Shown in pieces: positions 8,107-16,273 of a stretch of 34,332 nucleotides of DNA (positions are counted from its first letter, which is position 1; each line of letters starts with the position of its first letter). Below the pieces are notes generated by a model. The model ran no database searches. It was not told the origin of the DNA and saw only the letters and a program-made list of their open reading frames with translations. Made by a program: the position numbers and the translations under genes. Origin of the DNA: Micrococcales bacterium (GTDB lineage: Bacteria > Actinomycetota > Actinomycetes > Actinomycetales > Microbacteriaceae); contig JAHEDU010000013.1 in assembly GCA_024641015.1 (NCBI GenBank), positions 1-34,332 on the forward strand. The letters are read 5' to 3'.

Positions 8107-8433
8107 ATGAACGACTCCCACGACGCCGCGATGGACATCGCCGAAGTACCCGCGGTCGAGGTGTTGCAGGGCGTCGCCGTGCACCTCATGTCCGCCGCCG
8201 CCGTCAAGGTGGGCCTTGCCGAGGACGTCGAGCCGGACCTCGCCGAAGCCCGCATGCTGATCAACGCTCTCGCCGGATTCATGACCGCGGCCGCCCCCGA
8301 ACTGGGTGACCACCACGCCCGGCCGCTTCGCGACGGGCTGCGCTCGTTGCAGTTGGCGTTCCGCGAAGCGTCGACAATTCCCGACGAGCCCGGCGCTGGT
8401 CCCGGCGAAAAGTGGACGGGTCCCGTCAACTAG
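8107..8433 (+). CDS. DUF1844 family protein
   Basis: A 108-residue cytoplasmic protein of the DUF1844 family, often found next to infC in actinobacteria; its function is not known. The family pattern is visible in VHLMSAAAVKVGLAEDVEPDLAEARMLINALAGF and HHARPLRDGLRSLQLAFREAS. The protein is helical with no membrane segment or signal peptide. The ORF track begins at 7870 inside the infC leader. ATG 8107 has AGAAGGA at proper distance and gives the family length, so it is preferred. It is divergent from infC and ends three bases from the 3' end of the convergent collagen-like gene, with no terminator seen between them. Confidence 0.88.
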   Translation: MNDSHDAAMDIAEVPAVEVLQGVAVHLMSAAAVKVGLAEDVEPDLAEARMLINALAGFMTAAAPELGDHHARPLRDGLRSLQLAFREASTIPDEPGAGPGEKWTGPVN

Positions 8434-8436
8434 TCG

Positions 8437-9777
8437 TTACTGCACCTGATTCACTGTCAGGATGACGGATGGGATTTCGGGCCTTGCGGGGTTTGTTTGC
8501 GCCGGCTGATACCAAATGTTGACGTTTTGATTTGTGTACGACCACATCAGTTGGTATTTGTCGCAGGTGGTCACACCGAGAGTCGTGGAGCATGTGACCG
8601 GAACGAAGAAGTTCCACGCCGCGACGAGCTTGCCCGCGCCGGCTTGAAGTGTGACGTCCGTGTTAGTTGCGGGAACGTTTGACCCGTTCTTGCGCAACCA
8701 GAAACTGGTGTCGACGGTCGATCCACCCTGCGAGCGATACAACTGCGCCGAAAAAGCGATGTTGTAAATGCCGGGGTGCGTGAACGTGATGAACGAGTCG
8801 TGTCCGGTCGCATCACCCGAACCGTGTGTCACTGTGATTCCGTCCGTCACCGCGGGGTCGGAATCACTGAAGTAGACGGGGAATGCGGTGTTCACACCGC
8901 GCGACACCGAGTCGGGGCTGTCCCATCCCTGCACGGTGAGGTCAAAGAAGGAGCCAGCGTGGCCGTAGGTTGCTGGGCCGGCGGGACCCGTGTCGCCCTT
9001 GTCGCCCTGAGGCCCTTGAGGACCAGCCGGTCCGGTCGGGCCAATTTCACCCTGCGGGCCGGCCGGACCTTCGGGCCCTTGCGCACCTGTATCGCCGATC
9101 GTGCAGGTGCCGGGGATCCCCGGCTCGCCCTTCGCGCCAATCAACGAGTTGACGAACGCAACCTCGTCTCCCGTGTTTCCCGGGATCGACAACCAGATGT
9201 CATACGCGGATTGTCCTGTTTCGCCCGGAGCACCCGATGGCCCGACGGGTCCCTGTTCTCCGACGAGGAAGTCGATGAAATCCTGCTCGGACTGACCGGT
9301 GTTCCCGATCGCAACCCATACGTCGTACGCGCTTGGCCCTTCGGCACCGCCAGCGCCCTCAAGCGACGCAAGGAACTCCTCGGCGGTTCCGTCGTTCCCG
9401 GCGTCGAGCCACAACTGGTAGGCACTGGCCCCCTCGTGACCGTGATCTCCCGCGGGGCCGGCGAAGCCAGGGTTTCCGAGGTAAATCGACTCGCCATCAG
9501 CACCCGCGGGGCCCTGCTCGCCGACGAGCGAGGTCAGAAAGTCGTCAAGCGTTCCCTTGTTGCCGACCGACAGCCACAAGTCGTAGGCGCTGAGACCGTC
9601 GACGGCCCGCGCGATGGTCGCGGTCGGGCAGGGAGTCGACGAATTGGTGGCTGAGGCGTCGGGGTTGAGCTGACTGAGCAACAGCGCGAGGATTGCGAGA
9701 ACCAGAGCAACCGTCGAAACGAGCCCGGTGATCCAGCGGCCGCGCTGTCGCTTTTCGCGTTGTGTCGTCTGACTCAC
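8437..9777 (-). CDS. Membrane-anchored collagen-like surface protein with SAYDxW modules
   Basis: A 446-residue protein with a basic N-terminus (REKRQRGR) and one hydrophobic segment (about 16-35), so it is anchored with the rest outside. Four copies of a module like [22 protein letters not shown] occur at about 63-85, 118-140, 149-172 and 190-213, each followed by short Gly-X-Y stretches. A continuous collagen-type run (about 226-269, [20 protein letters not shown]) leads to a C-terminal beta-rich domain (about 272-446) resembling C1q/BclA-type trimer heads. Three copies would be expected to trimerise into a stalk with a globular head. The start is GTG at 9777 with AAAGG upstream. Function could be adhesion or a phage-like fibre; this is inference. 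Confidence 0.85.
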   Translation of the reverse strand: MSQTTQREKRQRGRWITGLVSTVALVLAILALLLSQLNPDASATNSSTPCPTATIARAVDGLSAYDLWLSVGNKGTLDDFLTSLVGEQGPAGADGESIYLGNPGFAGPAGDHGHEGASAYQLWLDAGNDGTAEEFLASLEGAGGAEGPSAYDVWVAIGNTGQSEQDFIDFLVGEQGPVGPSGAPGETGQSAYDIWLSIPGNTGDEVAFVNSLIGAKGEPGIPGTCTIGDTGAQGPEGPAGPQGEIGPTGPAGPQGPQGDKGDTGPAGPATYGHAGSFFDLTVQGWDSPDSVSRGVNTAFPVYFSDSDPAVTDGITVTHGSGDATGHDSFITFTHPGIYNIAFSAQLYRSQGGSTVDTSFWLRKNGSNVPATNTDVTLQAGAGKLVAAWNFFVPVTCSTTLGVTTCDKYQLMWSYTNQNVNIWYQPAQTNPARPEIPSVILTVNQVQ

Positions 9778-9819
9778 CTGGCACCTTTGATTTCGAAGGG
9801 ATTATCACCTTCAGTCAGA

Positions 9820-10578
9820 TTAGCGCGCGAGAAGCTGAATTTCGACCGAATCCACCGCGGCGACGAGCAATTCGTTCGCGGCGGCTCGCTGGTGCACGTC
9901 GGTGAGAAGTGCCTTGACCGCCGTCTCGTCGAGCCCGGCAGGAAGCGAGATGACGATTCGCAGGTCGGGACCGTTGCCGGATGCCGTCGGGTCCCCCGCG
10001 GCGAGCGCCACGTCGAGCAGGTTGTCGATTCCGACGAGGGATTCGCGGAGGTTGGCGAGCAGCCCGGCTGATTCCCACGCCATGTGAATGGGCTGGCCTT
10101 GGGCGATGGTCCACACGAGAGGGCGGCGCAGCACGATTTGGTCGGTGCCGGGGTTGACGACGACGCGGTCGGCGCCCTCCCCCGCGGCGGCGAGGCAGAC
10201 TCGGCGCAATTCGATCGGAATGGGACGAGCATCACGGTTCCACGCGCGCATGGCATCAACCGAGGTGAACGCGGGAAAGACCTTCTCGCCGTTCGGTCCC
10301 GCCAACGTCACGACGGCGAGTTCCTGAACCTTGTCTTCCATCACGGGGTTGTTCACGTCGAAGTCGCCGCCCGCGTTCGTCATCAACGGGATGAGTGCGC
10401 GCGATTCGGCGAGCGCCGCCGCCAGTTCCGTCAGGCTTCCCGTTCCATCGCGAAACGCGAGGAGTGCGGTGGCGACGGCTTCCGGGGTCGTGCCGTCATC
10501 CCCCGCGTGCGCGTTGGGCTGGAATTCGCGGCCCTCCCACGGGACTCCGGATGAATCGGCGGTGTGCTCGTGCGACAT
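9820..10578 (-). CDS. SseB-domain protein
   Basis: A 252-residue soluble protein with an SseB N-terminal-type domain (about 40-170; typical stretches are SRALIPLMTN, ELAVVTLAGPNGEKVFPAFTSVDAMRAWN and RRVCLAAAGEGADRVVVNPGTD) and an SseB C-terminal-like part (VALAAGDPTASGNGPDLRIVISLP). The role of this family in actinobacteria is unknown; the name comes from a Salmonella gene. Its ATG overlaps the priA stop codon by one base (TAATG), so it belongs to the his operon, as in many relatives. No membrane segment is seen. Confidence 0.85.
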   Translation of the reverse strand: MSHEHTADSSGVPWEGREFQPNAHAGDDGTTPEAVATALLAFRDGTGSLTELAAALAESRALIPLMTNAGGDFDVNNPVMEDKVQELAVVTLAGPNGEKVFPAFTSVDAMRAWNRDARPIPIELRRVCLAAAGEGADRVVVNPGTDQIVLRRPLVWTIAQGQPIHMAWESAGLLANLRESLVGIDNLLDVALAAGDPTASGNGPDLRIVISLPAGLDETAVKALLTDVHQRAAANELLVAAVDSVEIQLLAR

Positions 10579-11312
10579 TACTGTCCGTTCGCGACCGCGA
10601 GCGCCTCGCGCAGGGTGAATGCGCCTTCGTACAGTGATTTGCCAAGGATCGCCCCTTCGACTCCGAGCCCAACGAGCTCGCGGATGTTGGCGATGTCCTC
10701 GAGCGTCGAGATTCCGCCGGAGGCGATGACGGGCTTGTCGGTGCGGGCGCAGACGTCACGAAGCAGTTCGAGGTTGGGGCCCTTCATCATTCCGTCTTTG
10801 GTGACGTCGGTGACGACATATCGGCTGCACCCGTCGGCGTCGAGTCGGGCGAGCACCTCGTACAGGTCGCCGCCCTCTTCGGTCCACCCGCGAGCGGCGA
10901 GGGTCGTTCCGCGCACATCCAACCCCACGGCGACTCGGTCCCCGTGTTCGCGGATGACCTTGGCGGTCCATTCGGGGTTTTCCAGTGCCGCGGTGCCCAG
11001 GTTGACTCGGCGTGCACCAGCGTCCAGCGCACGGCCCAGGCTCTCGTCGTCGCGGATTCCGCCCGACAGTTCGATGTTGATCTGGCCGGCAAGTGCGTCG
11101 ACTACTCGGCGAAGGACGGCGGTGTTCTCGCCACGACCGAATGCGGCGTCAAGGTCAACGAGGTGCAGCCACTCGGCGCCCTGTTCGACAAACGACTCGG
11201 CCGCTTCGAGCGGGTCACCGAACGACTTCTCGGTGCCGGCCGCTCCCTGGGACAGGCGAACGGCCTGACCATCGGCGACGTCAACGGCGGGAAGAAGAAT
11301 GAGTTTCGACAT
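10578..11312 (-). CDS. priA: PriA: bifunctional HisA/TrpF isomerase
   Basis: A (beta/alpha)8-barrel of 244 residues that opens the ribose of ProFAR in histidine synthesis and, in actinobacteria, also does the TrpF step of tryptophan synthesis. [18 protein letters not shown] carries the catalytic Asp11 and Arg19 of the PriA type. [16 protein letters not shown] (about 129-144) has the RGW loop typical of bifunctional PriA rather than plain His[16 protein letters not shown] (about 166-180) holds the second acid, and VIASGGIS the phosphate loop. No trpF is in the window. It follows hisH after 12 bases. Dual activity is a family inference. Confidence 0.93.
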   Translation of the reverse strand: MSKLILLPAVDVADGQAVRLSQGAAGTEKSFGDPLEAAESFVEQGAEWLHLVDLDAAFGRGENTAVLRRVVDALAGQINIELSGGIRDDESLGRALDAGARRVNLGTAALENPEWTAKVIREHGDRVAVGLDVRGTTLAARGWTEEGGDLYEVLARLDADGCSRYVVTDVTKDGMMKGPNLELLRDVCARTDKPVIASGGISTLEDIANIRELVGLGVEGAILGKSLYEGAFTLREALAVANGQ

Positions 11313-11324
11313 GGCAGCTTTCGG

Positions 11325-11957
11325 TTACAGCGAGCCCAGCCAGTTCCGCAGCAACTGCAGACCGGCTTCGCCCGACTTTTCGGGGTGGAACTGGGTGGCG
11401 GACAGCGGGCCGTTCTCGACGGCGGCGACGAATCGTTGGCCGTGGGTCGCCCAGGTGACGCGCGGGGGCTGGAAAGCCCCGTACGCCTCGAGCGACCAGT
11501 CGGTGGCGGCGTACGAGTGGACGAAGTAGAAGCGCTCGTCTTCGATCCCCGTGAACAGGGTGGATTCGGGGGCGGACTCGACCGTGTTCCAGCCCATGTG
11601 CGGAAGGACGGGGGCGTCGAGTTGTTCGACGGTGCCCGGCCATTCGCCGAGTCCCTCGGTGTCGATGCCGTGCTCGACTCCGCGGTCGAACAGGATCTGC
11701 ATTCCTACACAAATGCCGAGAACCTTGCGGCCGCCGGCAAGTCGGCGTTCGATGAGTTCGTCGCCTCGGACTGCTTTCAGCTGGTCCATGACGGCGGTGA
11801 AAGCGCCAACGCCCGGAACCAGAAGCCCGTCGGCATTCATGACCGCGTCACGGTCGCGCGTCAAAGTCGTGTCGGCCCCGGCCGCTTCGAGTGCCTTGAC
11901 CGCCGAGTGCACGTTGCCCGACCCATAGTCGAGAACCGCGACGGTGGGGCGTGCCAC
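11325..11957 (-). CDS. hisH: Imidazole glycerol phosphate synthase, glutaminase subunit
   Basis: HisH releases ammonia from glutamine and passes it to HisF to form imidazole glycerol phosphate and AICAR. The 210-residue class I amidotransferase has [16 protein letters not shown] at the N-terminus, the nucleophile Cys83 in [13 protein letters not shown] and the His/Glu pair in [10 protein letters not shown] (about 187-196). The start is GTG at 11957, directly after the hisB TAG, so it is coupled to hisB. Its partner hisF is not in this window. Confidence 0.96.
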   Translation of the reverse strand: MARPTVAVLDYGSGNVHSAVKALEAAGADTTLTRDRDAVMNADGLLVPGVGAFTAVMDQLKAVRGDELIERRLAGGRKVLGICVGMQILFDRGVEHGIDTEGLGEWPGTVEQLDAPVLPHMGWNTVESAPESTLFTGIEDERFYFVHSYAATDWSLEAYGAFQPPRVTWATHGQRFVAAVENGPLSATQFHPEKSGEAGLQLLRNWLGSL

Positions 11958-12566
11958 CTAGAGCTTGCCCTTGGTGGAGGGCACCCCGGTCACGCGGGCG
12001 TCGAACGCGATGGCCTTGCCGAACGCGCGGGCGAACGCCTTGAATTCGGCTTCGGCGATGTGGTGTGGGTCGCGACCGTCAAGCACGTTGACGTGAACCG
12101 TGAGGTCGGCGTTGAGCGAGATCGCCTCGAACACGTGACGAACTAGCGAACCCGTGAAGTGTCCGCCGATCTTGTGCAGGGCGAAACCTTCGGGCTCTCC
12201 GTTGTGAACGAGATACGGGCGACCCGAGATGTCGATGACCGCTCGGGCGAGGGCATCGTCTAGCGGCACGTGCGCGTCGCCGTAACGGGTGATTCCCGCC
12301 TTGTCGCCGAGCGCCTGCTTGATGGCTTGGCCGAGGGTGATGGCGGTGTCTTCGACGGTGTGGTGAATGTCGATGTGCAGATCGCCGGTTGCGGTGATGG
12401 TCAGGTCACACAGTGAGTGGCGGGCGAATGCGGTGAGCATGTGGTCATAAAACGGAACCCCGGTGTCGATGGACGACTGCCCGGACCCGTCGAGGTTGAG
12501 GGTCAGGTCGATGGACGATTCGCTCGTCTGGCGCGCAATGTGCGCGGTGCGGTTCGGCTGGCTCAC
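11958..12566 (-). CDS. hisB: Imidazoleglycerol-phosphate dehydratase
   Basis: Monofunctional HisB dehydrates imidazole glycerol phosphate in the sixth step of histidine synthesis using manganese. The two metal-binding repeats are clear: HHTVEDTAI (68-76) and [18 protein letters not shown] (about 166-183), plus GVPFYDHML near residue 36. Length (202 residues) is normal. The start is GTG at 12566; a TAG stop lies two codons upstream, so no longer start is possible. There is no Shine-Dalgarno sequence. TAGAAT ends six bases before the GTG, which suggests a second, leaderless transcript inside the operon just after hisC. Confidence 0.97.
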   Translation of the reverse strand: MSQPNRTAHIARQTSESSIDLTLNLDGSGQSSIDTGVPFYDHMLTAFARHSLCDLTITATGDLHIDIHHTVEDTAITLGQAIKQALGDKAGITRYGDAHVPLDDALARAVIDISGRPYLVHNGEPEGFALHKIGGHFTGSLVRHVFEAISLNADLTVHVNVLDGRDPHHIAEAEFKAFARAFGKAIAFDARVTGVPSTKGKL

Positions 12567-12572
12567 CCGCTA

Positions 12573-12578
12573 ATTCTA
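12573..12578 (-). promoter_or_regulatory. Leaderless -10 element of hisB
   Basis: The minus strand reads TAGAAT, TAGCGG, GTGAGCC. The spacing and the following bases closely mirror those at hisC (TACGAT, TAACGG, GTGAGCC). The site overlaps a small inverted repeat (CCCGCTA/TAGCGGG) in the 20-base hisC-hisB gap. Confidence 0.55.
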
Positions 12579-12586
12579 GCGGGGGC

Positions 12587-13663
12587 TTAGCAGGGGGTGA
12601 TTTGGGCGAGCGCGCTAAGGAACGCGGTCGTTTCCTCTTCGGTGCCCGCGGTGACGCGCAGATGGTTCGGGATTCCGACATCGCGGATGATGATTCCCTT
12701 TTTAAGCAGAGCGTGGAATGTCGCGTTCGGGTCATCGACCCCGCCGAACAGGACAAAGTTCGTTTGGCTGGCGTGCGGTGCGTATCCCAGCTTCGGCAGT
12801 TCTGCGACAATGCGGTCGCGTTGACGGCGGATGTCGGCAACCTGCGCGAGCATGACGGGTGCGTGTTTCAGGGCCGTGGTTGCTGCCGCCTGGGTCAGTG
12901 CGCTGAGGTGGTACGGCAAGCGAACAAGTCGCAGCGCGTCGATGGCGGCGGGGTCGGCGATCAGATAGCCCACACGAGCGCCGGCGAACGCGAACGCCTT
13001 GGACATTGTGCGGGAGATGAGCAGGCGGGGGCGACCTGCAAGCAGGGTGGTTGCGCGGGGTTGGTCGTCGGGCATGAATTCGTGGTACGCCTCGTCGACG
13101 ATGACGATTCCGTCGGTGGCGTCGTAGGCGGCGGCGATGACGTCAAGGCTGATTCCGGTGCCCGTCGGGTTGTTGGGTGCGCAAAATACGGTGATGTTGG
13201 GCTGGTGTTCTCGGATCGCGGTGACGGCGATATTTGCGGTGATCTCGTATTCGGCGGCGCGTTCTGCGGTGACCCAGCCGGTTCCGGTTCCTTCCGCCAG
13301 CAGCGGGTACATCGAATAGGTGGGGGGGAATCCCAACAGGATGCGGCCCGGTCCGCCGAATGCTTGCAGGATTTGTTGTAGCACTTCGTTGCTGCCGTTG
13401 GCCGCCCAGATCTGGTCGGGGGTGACACCTTCGCCGACGTATCCGGCGAGTGCGGTGCGCAGTTCGGTGAATTCACGGTCGGGGTATCGGTTGATGTCGG
13501 TGAGGGCGTCGCGCACGGCGGCCGCAATGTCGTCAGCGACGTTGGCCGGGAACGGGTGCGTGTTTTCGTTGACGTTCAGTTGGATGGGCACGTGAATTTG
13601 CGGGGCGCCGTAAGGCTTTTTGCCGCGAAGGTCATCGCGCACGGGCAGGTCGTCAAGGCTCAC
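12587..13663 (-). CDS. hisC: Histidinol-phosphate aminotransferase
   Basis: A PLP-dependent fold type I aminotransferase, 358 residues, that converts imidazole acetol phosphate to histidinol phosphate. NVNENTHPFP, AANGSNEVLQQILQAFG, FCAPNNPTGTG and VDEAYHEF are standard HisC features. The PLP lysine is Lys222 in ISRTMSKAFAFAGARVGY. It is the first gene of hisC-hisB-hisH-priA-sseB. Histidinol dehydrogenase (hisD), often just upstream, is absent here. The start is GTG at 13663 with no ribosome-binding site but a TACGAT hexamer six bases upstream, so the operon probably begins as a leaderless message. Confidence 0.96.
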   Translation of the reverse strand: MSLDDLPVRDDLRGKKPYGAPQIHVPIQLNVNENTHPFPANVADDIAAAVRDALTDINRYPDREFTELRTALAGYVGEGVTPDQIWAANGSNEVLQQILQAFGGPGRILLGFPPTYSMYPLLAEGTGTGWVTAERAAEYEITANIAVTAIREHQPNITVFCAPNNPTGTGISLDVIAAAYDATDGIVIVDEAYHEFMPDDQPRATTLLAGRPRLLISRTMSKAFAFAGARVGYLIADPAAIDALRLVRLPYHLSALTQAAATTALKHAPVMLAQVADIRRQRDRIVAELPKLGYAPHASQTNFVLFGGVDDPNATFHALLKKGIIIRDVGIPNHLRVTAGTEEETTAFLSALAQITPC

Positions 13664-13669
13664 CCGTTA

Positions 13670-13675
13670 ATCGTA
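13670..13675 (-). promoter_or_regulatory. Leaderless -10 element of the his operon
   Basis: The minus strand reads TACGAT, TAACGG, GTGAGCC, with the hexamer ending six bases before the hisC start. The gap to the upstream LysM gene is only 37 bases. No strong -35 was identified. Confidence 0.55.
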
Positions 13676-13700
13676 GGCGACCCCGCGAACGGTGTTGCCG

Positions 13701-14072
13701 TTAGTTACTGAATTCCGCGGGAATGGCCAACTGCTGTCCCGGCTGAACAGTCAGGCTGTCCAGCTGGTTCAGGTCAGCGATTGCCGAGACGACCGACTGC
13801 GGGTCAACACCGGGGGCGACATCGCCCGCGATCTTCCACAGGGTGTCGCCGGGCATGACGGTGACCTGTTCGAACGTGACGTTCGACTGAACCGAATCGG
13901 CGCCGGCGGATGAGGAACCCATTCCGATGAAGTACGCACCGACAATGATCGGCAGCGCGACAAGCGTTCCGAGGACGATGCGACCGCGACGCGTCAAACG
14001 CATCGGGGCGGGGCGGGTTGCCGCAGCAGTACGCGAGAAAGCCACGGTGGGGTGGATTGCGATGGTGCTCAT
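13701..14072 (-). CDS. LysM protein, probable SOS-induced cell-division suppressor
   Basis: A 123-residue protein with a basic cytoplasmic N-terminus (RLTRRGRIV), one membrane segment (about 33-50, LGTLVALPIIVGAYFIGMG) and an extracellular LysM peptidoglycan-binding domain (about 69-120: VTVMPGDTLWKIAGDVAPGVDP, LNQLDSLTVQPGQQLAIP). A small membrane LysM gene divergent from lexA is the arrangement of Corynebacterium divS and mycobacterial Rv2719c (chiZ), which are SOS-induced and restrain division. Function is inferred from architecture and place. The ORF track starts at 14153; ATG 14072 is chosen because AAGGAG lies five bases before it. An SOS-box-like site lies about 70 bases upstream. Confidence 0.85.
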   Translation of the reverse strand: MSTIAIHPTVAFSRTAAATRPAPMRLTRRGRIVLGTLVALPIIVGAYFIGMGSSSAGADSVQSNVTFEQVTVMPGDTLWKIAGDVAPGVDPQSVVSAIADLNQLDSLTVQPGQQLAIPAEFSN

Positions 14073-14141
14073 GGTGTCTCCTTGGTGGTGTGAGATGTGA
14101 GTCCGACCCTCGGCCGGGAGGGCCGGTCTCGCATCTTTGTT

Positions 14142-14157
14142 TCGAACATACATTCGA
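14142..14157. promoter_or_regulatory. SOS box-like LexA operator, LysM-gene side
   Basis: TCGAACATACATTCGA differs at one base from the actinobacterial consensus TCGAAC-N4-GTTCGA. It lies about 70 bases upstream of the LysM gene start, a suitable place to repress its promoter. Confidence 0.7.
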
Positions 14158-14215
14158 TTTACCTCTCTGTCAAGTGAATTGCGTCACGAATTCCGGCCAG
14201 TTTTCGCGACACGAT

Positions 14216-14231
14216 TCGAACAAATGTTTGA
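14216..14231. promoter_or_regulatory. SOS box-like LexA operator, central
   Basis: TCGAACAAATGTTTGA matches the consensus TCGAAC-N4-GTTCGA at all but one position. It sits about 85 bases before lexA in the divergent region and could serve either gene. Confidence 0.75.
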
Positions 14232-14257
14232 TGAATGCCGTTCCGGCTGGTAACCTT

Positions 14258-14273
14258 TCGAACATCCATACGA
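14258..14273. promoter_or_regulatory. Weaker SOS box-like site near lexA
   Basis: TCGAACATCCATACGA has one perfect half-site and two mismatches in the other half. It is about 40 bases before the lexA ATG and overlaps the expected lexA promoter, consistent with autoregulation. Confidence 0.5.
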
Positions 14274-14315
14274 AATGTCTACGGCAAACCTCAGACACGA
14301 AACCCAGGAGGCGCA

Positions 14316-14954
14316 ATGAGCAACCTCGATTCGCTCAGCGACAAGCAGCGTGAAATCCTCGCCTGCATCAACGAGGCGATCACCCGCACCGGCTACCCGC
14401 CGAGCCTGCGCGAGATCGGTGACTCGGTCGGACTCTCGTCCATCTCCTCCGTCAGCCACCAACTGACTCAGTTGGAACTTCGTGGTTTCATTCGTCGTGA
14501 CCCGAACCTAAACCGGGCCATTGAAATCCTCGTCGAGCTGGACAGCAATCCCGACGCCGTTCGGGTGCGCGAAGACGACATCGTTCACGTGCCCCTCGTC
14601 GGGCGCATCGCGGCCGGTATTCCGATAACTGCCGAACAGAACGTCGACGACATGTTTGCACTCCCCCGCCAGATGGTCGGTCAGGGCAACGTGTTCATGC
14701 TCAAGGTTCAGGGCGATTCGATGATCGACGCCGCCATCTGCGACGGAGACTATGTCGTTGTGCGCGAACAGAAAACCGCCGAGAACGGTGACATCGTCGC
14801 CGCCATGCTCGACCACGAAGCGACCGTCAAGGTGTTCAAGCAGCGCGACGGTAACACATGGTTGCTCCCCCGCAACTCTGCCTATGAACCGATCGACGGC
14901 ACGTACGCCGAGGTTATGGGCAAGGTTGTTGCGGTGATTCGTTCCGTCAGCTAG
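14316..14954 (+). CDS. lexA: LexA, SOS-response repressor and autoprotease
   Basis: A 212-residue repressor. The N-terminal winged helix (about 6-72; [30 protein letters not shown]) binds SOS boxes. The C-terminal S24 peptidase domain cleaves itself when RecA is active. The cleavage site is Ala100-Gly101 in [10 protein letters not shown], the catalytic serine is Ser135 in [11 protein letters not shown] and the lysine is Lys172 in [12 protein letters not shown] 14316 has CAGGAGG four bases upstream; the ORF track start at 14235 lies among the operators. Its last eight bases overlap, tail to tail, the 3' end of the methyltransferase half-gene on the other strand. Confidence 0.97.
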   Translation: MSNLDSLSDKQREILACINEAITRTGYPPSLREIGDSVGLSSISSVSHQLTQLELRGFIRRDPNLNRAIEILVELDSNPDAVRVREDDIVHVPLVGRIAAGIPITAEQNVDDMFALPRQMVGQGNVFMLKVQGDSMIDAAICDGDYVVVREQKTAENGDIVAAMLDHEATVKVFKQRDGNTWLLPRNSAYEPIDGTYAEVMGKVVAVIRSVS

Positions 14955-15399
14955 GCGAGAGGCTGTCTGGGTCAAAATACTTGACCATCAGCGAATATTC
15001 TTCGTCGGTCTGTCCAGGGAGTCTACTGTGCGGGTCGAGCGTATTCCCCATGAGGATTCTTCCGCCACCGAGGCGCGCTTTGCAAAGGTCTACGTTGTCG
15101 CGCATGATGTCCACGCCAAAAATTTCCAGAAGCGCAAGCTCTAAATCCATATTGAAAAAAAACAACTTGATCGCTAATGCCCCAGCCAAAAATTGACCAT
15201 CACCACATGCCGGATCTAGCACGGTTCTGCCCGGACCAAATGCCTCTATTGGGATGTTCTGGAGCAGATCGACGACGACCGAGGTCGGCGTAAACACCTC
15301 AGCTGTTGACTTCACCCGAGAAACTTCCCGCTGAACACCGGACATGAAACCATGGGAAGCAATCTCGAGCTCAATTCGAGACCAATCAACGGAGTGCAT
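14947..15399 (-). CDS. Adenine DNA methyltransferase half: SAM-binding part (motifs X and I-II)
   Basis: A 150-residue protein equal to the N-terminal SAM-binding half of an N6-adenine methyltransferase. [13 protein letters not shown] (about 34-46) is the motif X region, [19 protein letters not shown] (about 60-78) is motif I and [14 protein letters not shown] (about 93-106) is motif II. The target-base motif NPPF is absent and lies in the upstream overlapping gene. ATG 15399 overlaps the end of that gene by 14 bases in another frame; a TGA two codons upstream rules out a longer form. The last residues (SLSPS) are encoded antisense to the lexA 3' end. Base composition is less G+C-rich than in neighbours. 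Confidence 0.8.
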   Translation of the reverse strand: MHSVDWSRIELEIASHGFMSGVQREVSRVKSTAEVFTPTSVVVDLLQNIPIEAFGPGRTVLDPACGDGQFLAGALAIKLFFFNMDLELALLEIFGVDIMRDNVDLCKARLGGGRILMGNTLDPHSRLPGQTDEEYSLMVKYFDPDSLSPS

Positions 15400-16273
15400 A
15401 GCTCATTTCTTCAGGAGTCAGCCCAAATGCGGATGCAAATTCGCCATCATCAAACAATCTATCTGCCAGTGCGAGCGGGAGCATCGAGAAGACGAGTTCA
15501 TTTCCAAAACCTGACCACTTAGCCGAATCAAAGATGTACTGCATGAATCTGTGGTTCAGGTTCTGTGACAAAGTTTGTCCCTGTTGAAAATCAGGCGTCC
15601 GGACAAAGTAAACCATGTCAGTACCTCCAAGCAACCCCGGATCGAATTGAGGTTTGGTATATCCGCTCCTGGACCAAATCACCTTCGGTTCAGATGCCCA
15701 ATCTTGCCGGACTTGGGACCACCAGATTTTCCGATTCGTGTGTAAAACCGGATAGATGTGCGTCTCAGTCTCGGTCTCCGAGAGGGTTCCTGTGGTCCTT
15801 CTCAAAATATTGTGACAACTCACATAGTCGTGTTCGACTCTTAGCCGCTCGCCATCGCTATTCATGACTTTTTCGTGAATTGAAATAGATAAGGCATTGA
15901 CGTCATTCGGCAAATACCTTGTATTTTTGGATATAACTGCCGCACCCTCTACGCCGGAATTTAATATTCTTGTGAACTCACCATTGGACTGCGAGTTGAC
16001 GATTACATAGTGGGCAAATGTACTCCCAACCCCAGGAAAAGCGGAAGCAGTATCAAAATTCATGTACTTCACAGTGCGCTCACGAAAAATTGGCAACACC
16101 TTGCTGCTCGGACTCAGAAAAGAAGCCGGTGAAACCTGCCCCAGAATTCCACCTGGCTTCAGCCATTTGTCGAATGTGGCCTTAGTGAAATCAATCCAAA
16201 GCTTATGAGGGGTCTTCCCTCTCCTAATCGAATCTTGGAACGGCGGGTTCGACAGAACTAGATCAAATTGCAC
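15386..16273 (-). CDS. Adenine DNA methyltransferase half: NPPF catalytic motif and target-recognition part
   Basis: A 295-residue protein that starts almost at catalytic motif IV (DLVLSNPPFQDSI, NPPF at about 9-12). It continues with KLWIDFTKATFDKWLKPGG and ILGQVSPASFLSPSSK, as in Eco57I-like and other N6-adenine methylases, and then a less conserved stretch that is probably the target-recognition region. It has no DPACGDG motif I; that is in the next gene. The GTG start at 16273 overlaps the upstream stop by one base, and the 3' end overlaps the other half by 14 bases, so all three genes form one operon. The order IV-TRD then X-I is a swapped arrangement relative to usual NPPF enzymes. Confidence 0.8.
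   Translation of the reverse strand: MQFDLVLSNPPFQDSIRRGKTPHKLWIDFTKATFDKWLKPGGILGQVSPASFLSPSSKVLPIFRERTVKYMNFDTASAFPGVGSTFAHYVIVNSQSNGEFTRILNSGVEGAAVISKNTRYLPNDVNALSISIHEKVMNSDGERLRVEHDYVSCHNILRRTTGTLSETETETHIYPVLHTNRKIWWSQVRQDWASEPKVIWSRSGYTKPQFDPGLLGGTDMVYFVRTPDFQQGQTLSQNLNHRFMQYIFDSAKWSGFGNELVFSMLPLALADRLFDDGEFASAFGLTPEEMSYALR

Noticed and set aside
10944-12146. 400-residue plus-strand ORF over the his genes
   Set aside because: It is antisense to priA, hisH and hisB, which account for the sequence fully.
12567-12585. Inverted repeat CCCGCTA/TAGCGGG between hisC and hisB as attenuator
   Set aside because: It is short, lacks a T-run and overlaps the likely -10 of hisB, so a terminator role is not supported.
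13700-13730. Short hairpin AACGG-CAACA-CCGTT after the LysM gene as terminator
   Set aside because: The stem is only five pairs and no T-run follows, so it was not called.
15386-15399. Programmed frameshift joining the two methyltransferase halves
   Set aside because: No slippery heptamer was seen, and the second half has its own ATG in a coupled overlap, so separate translation is the simpler reading.
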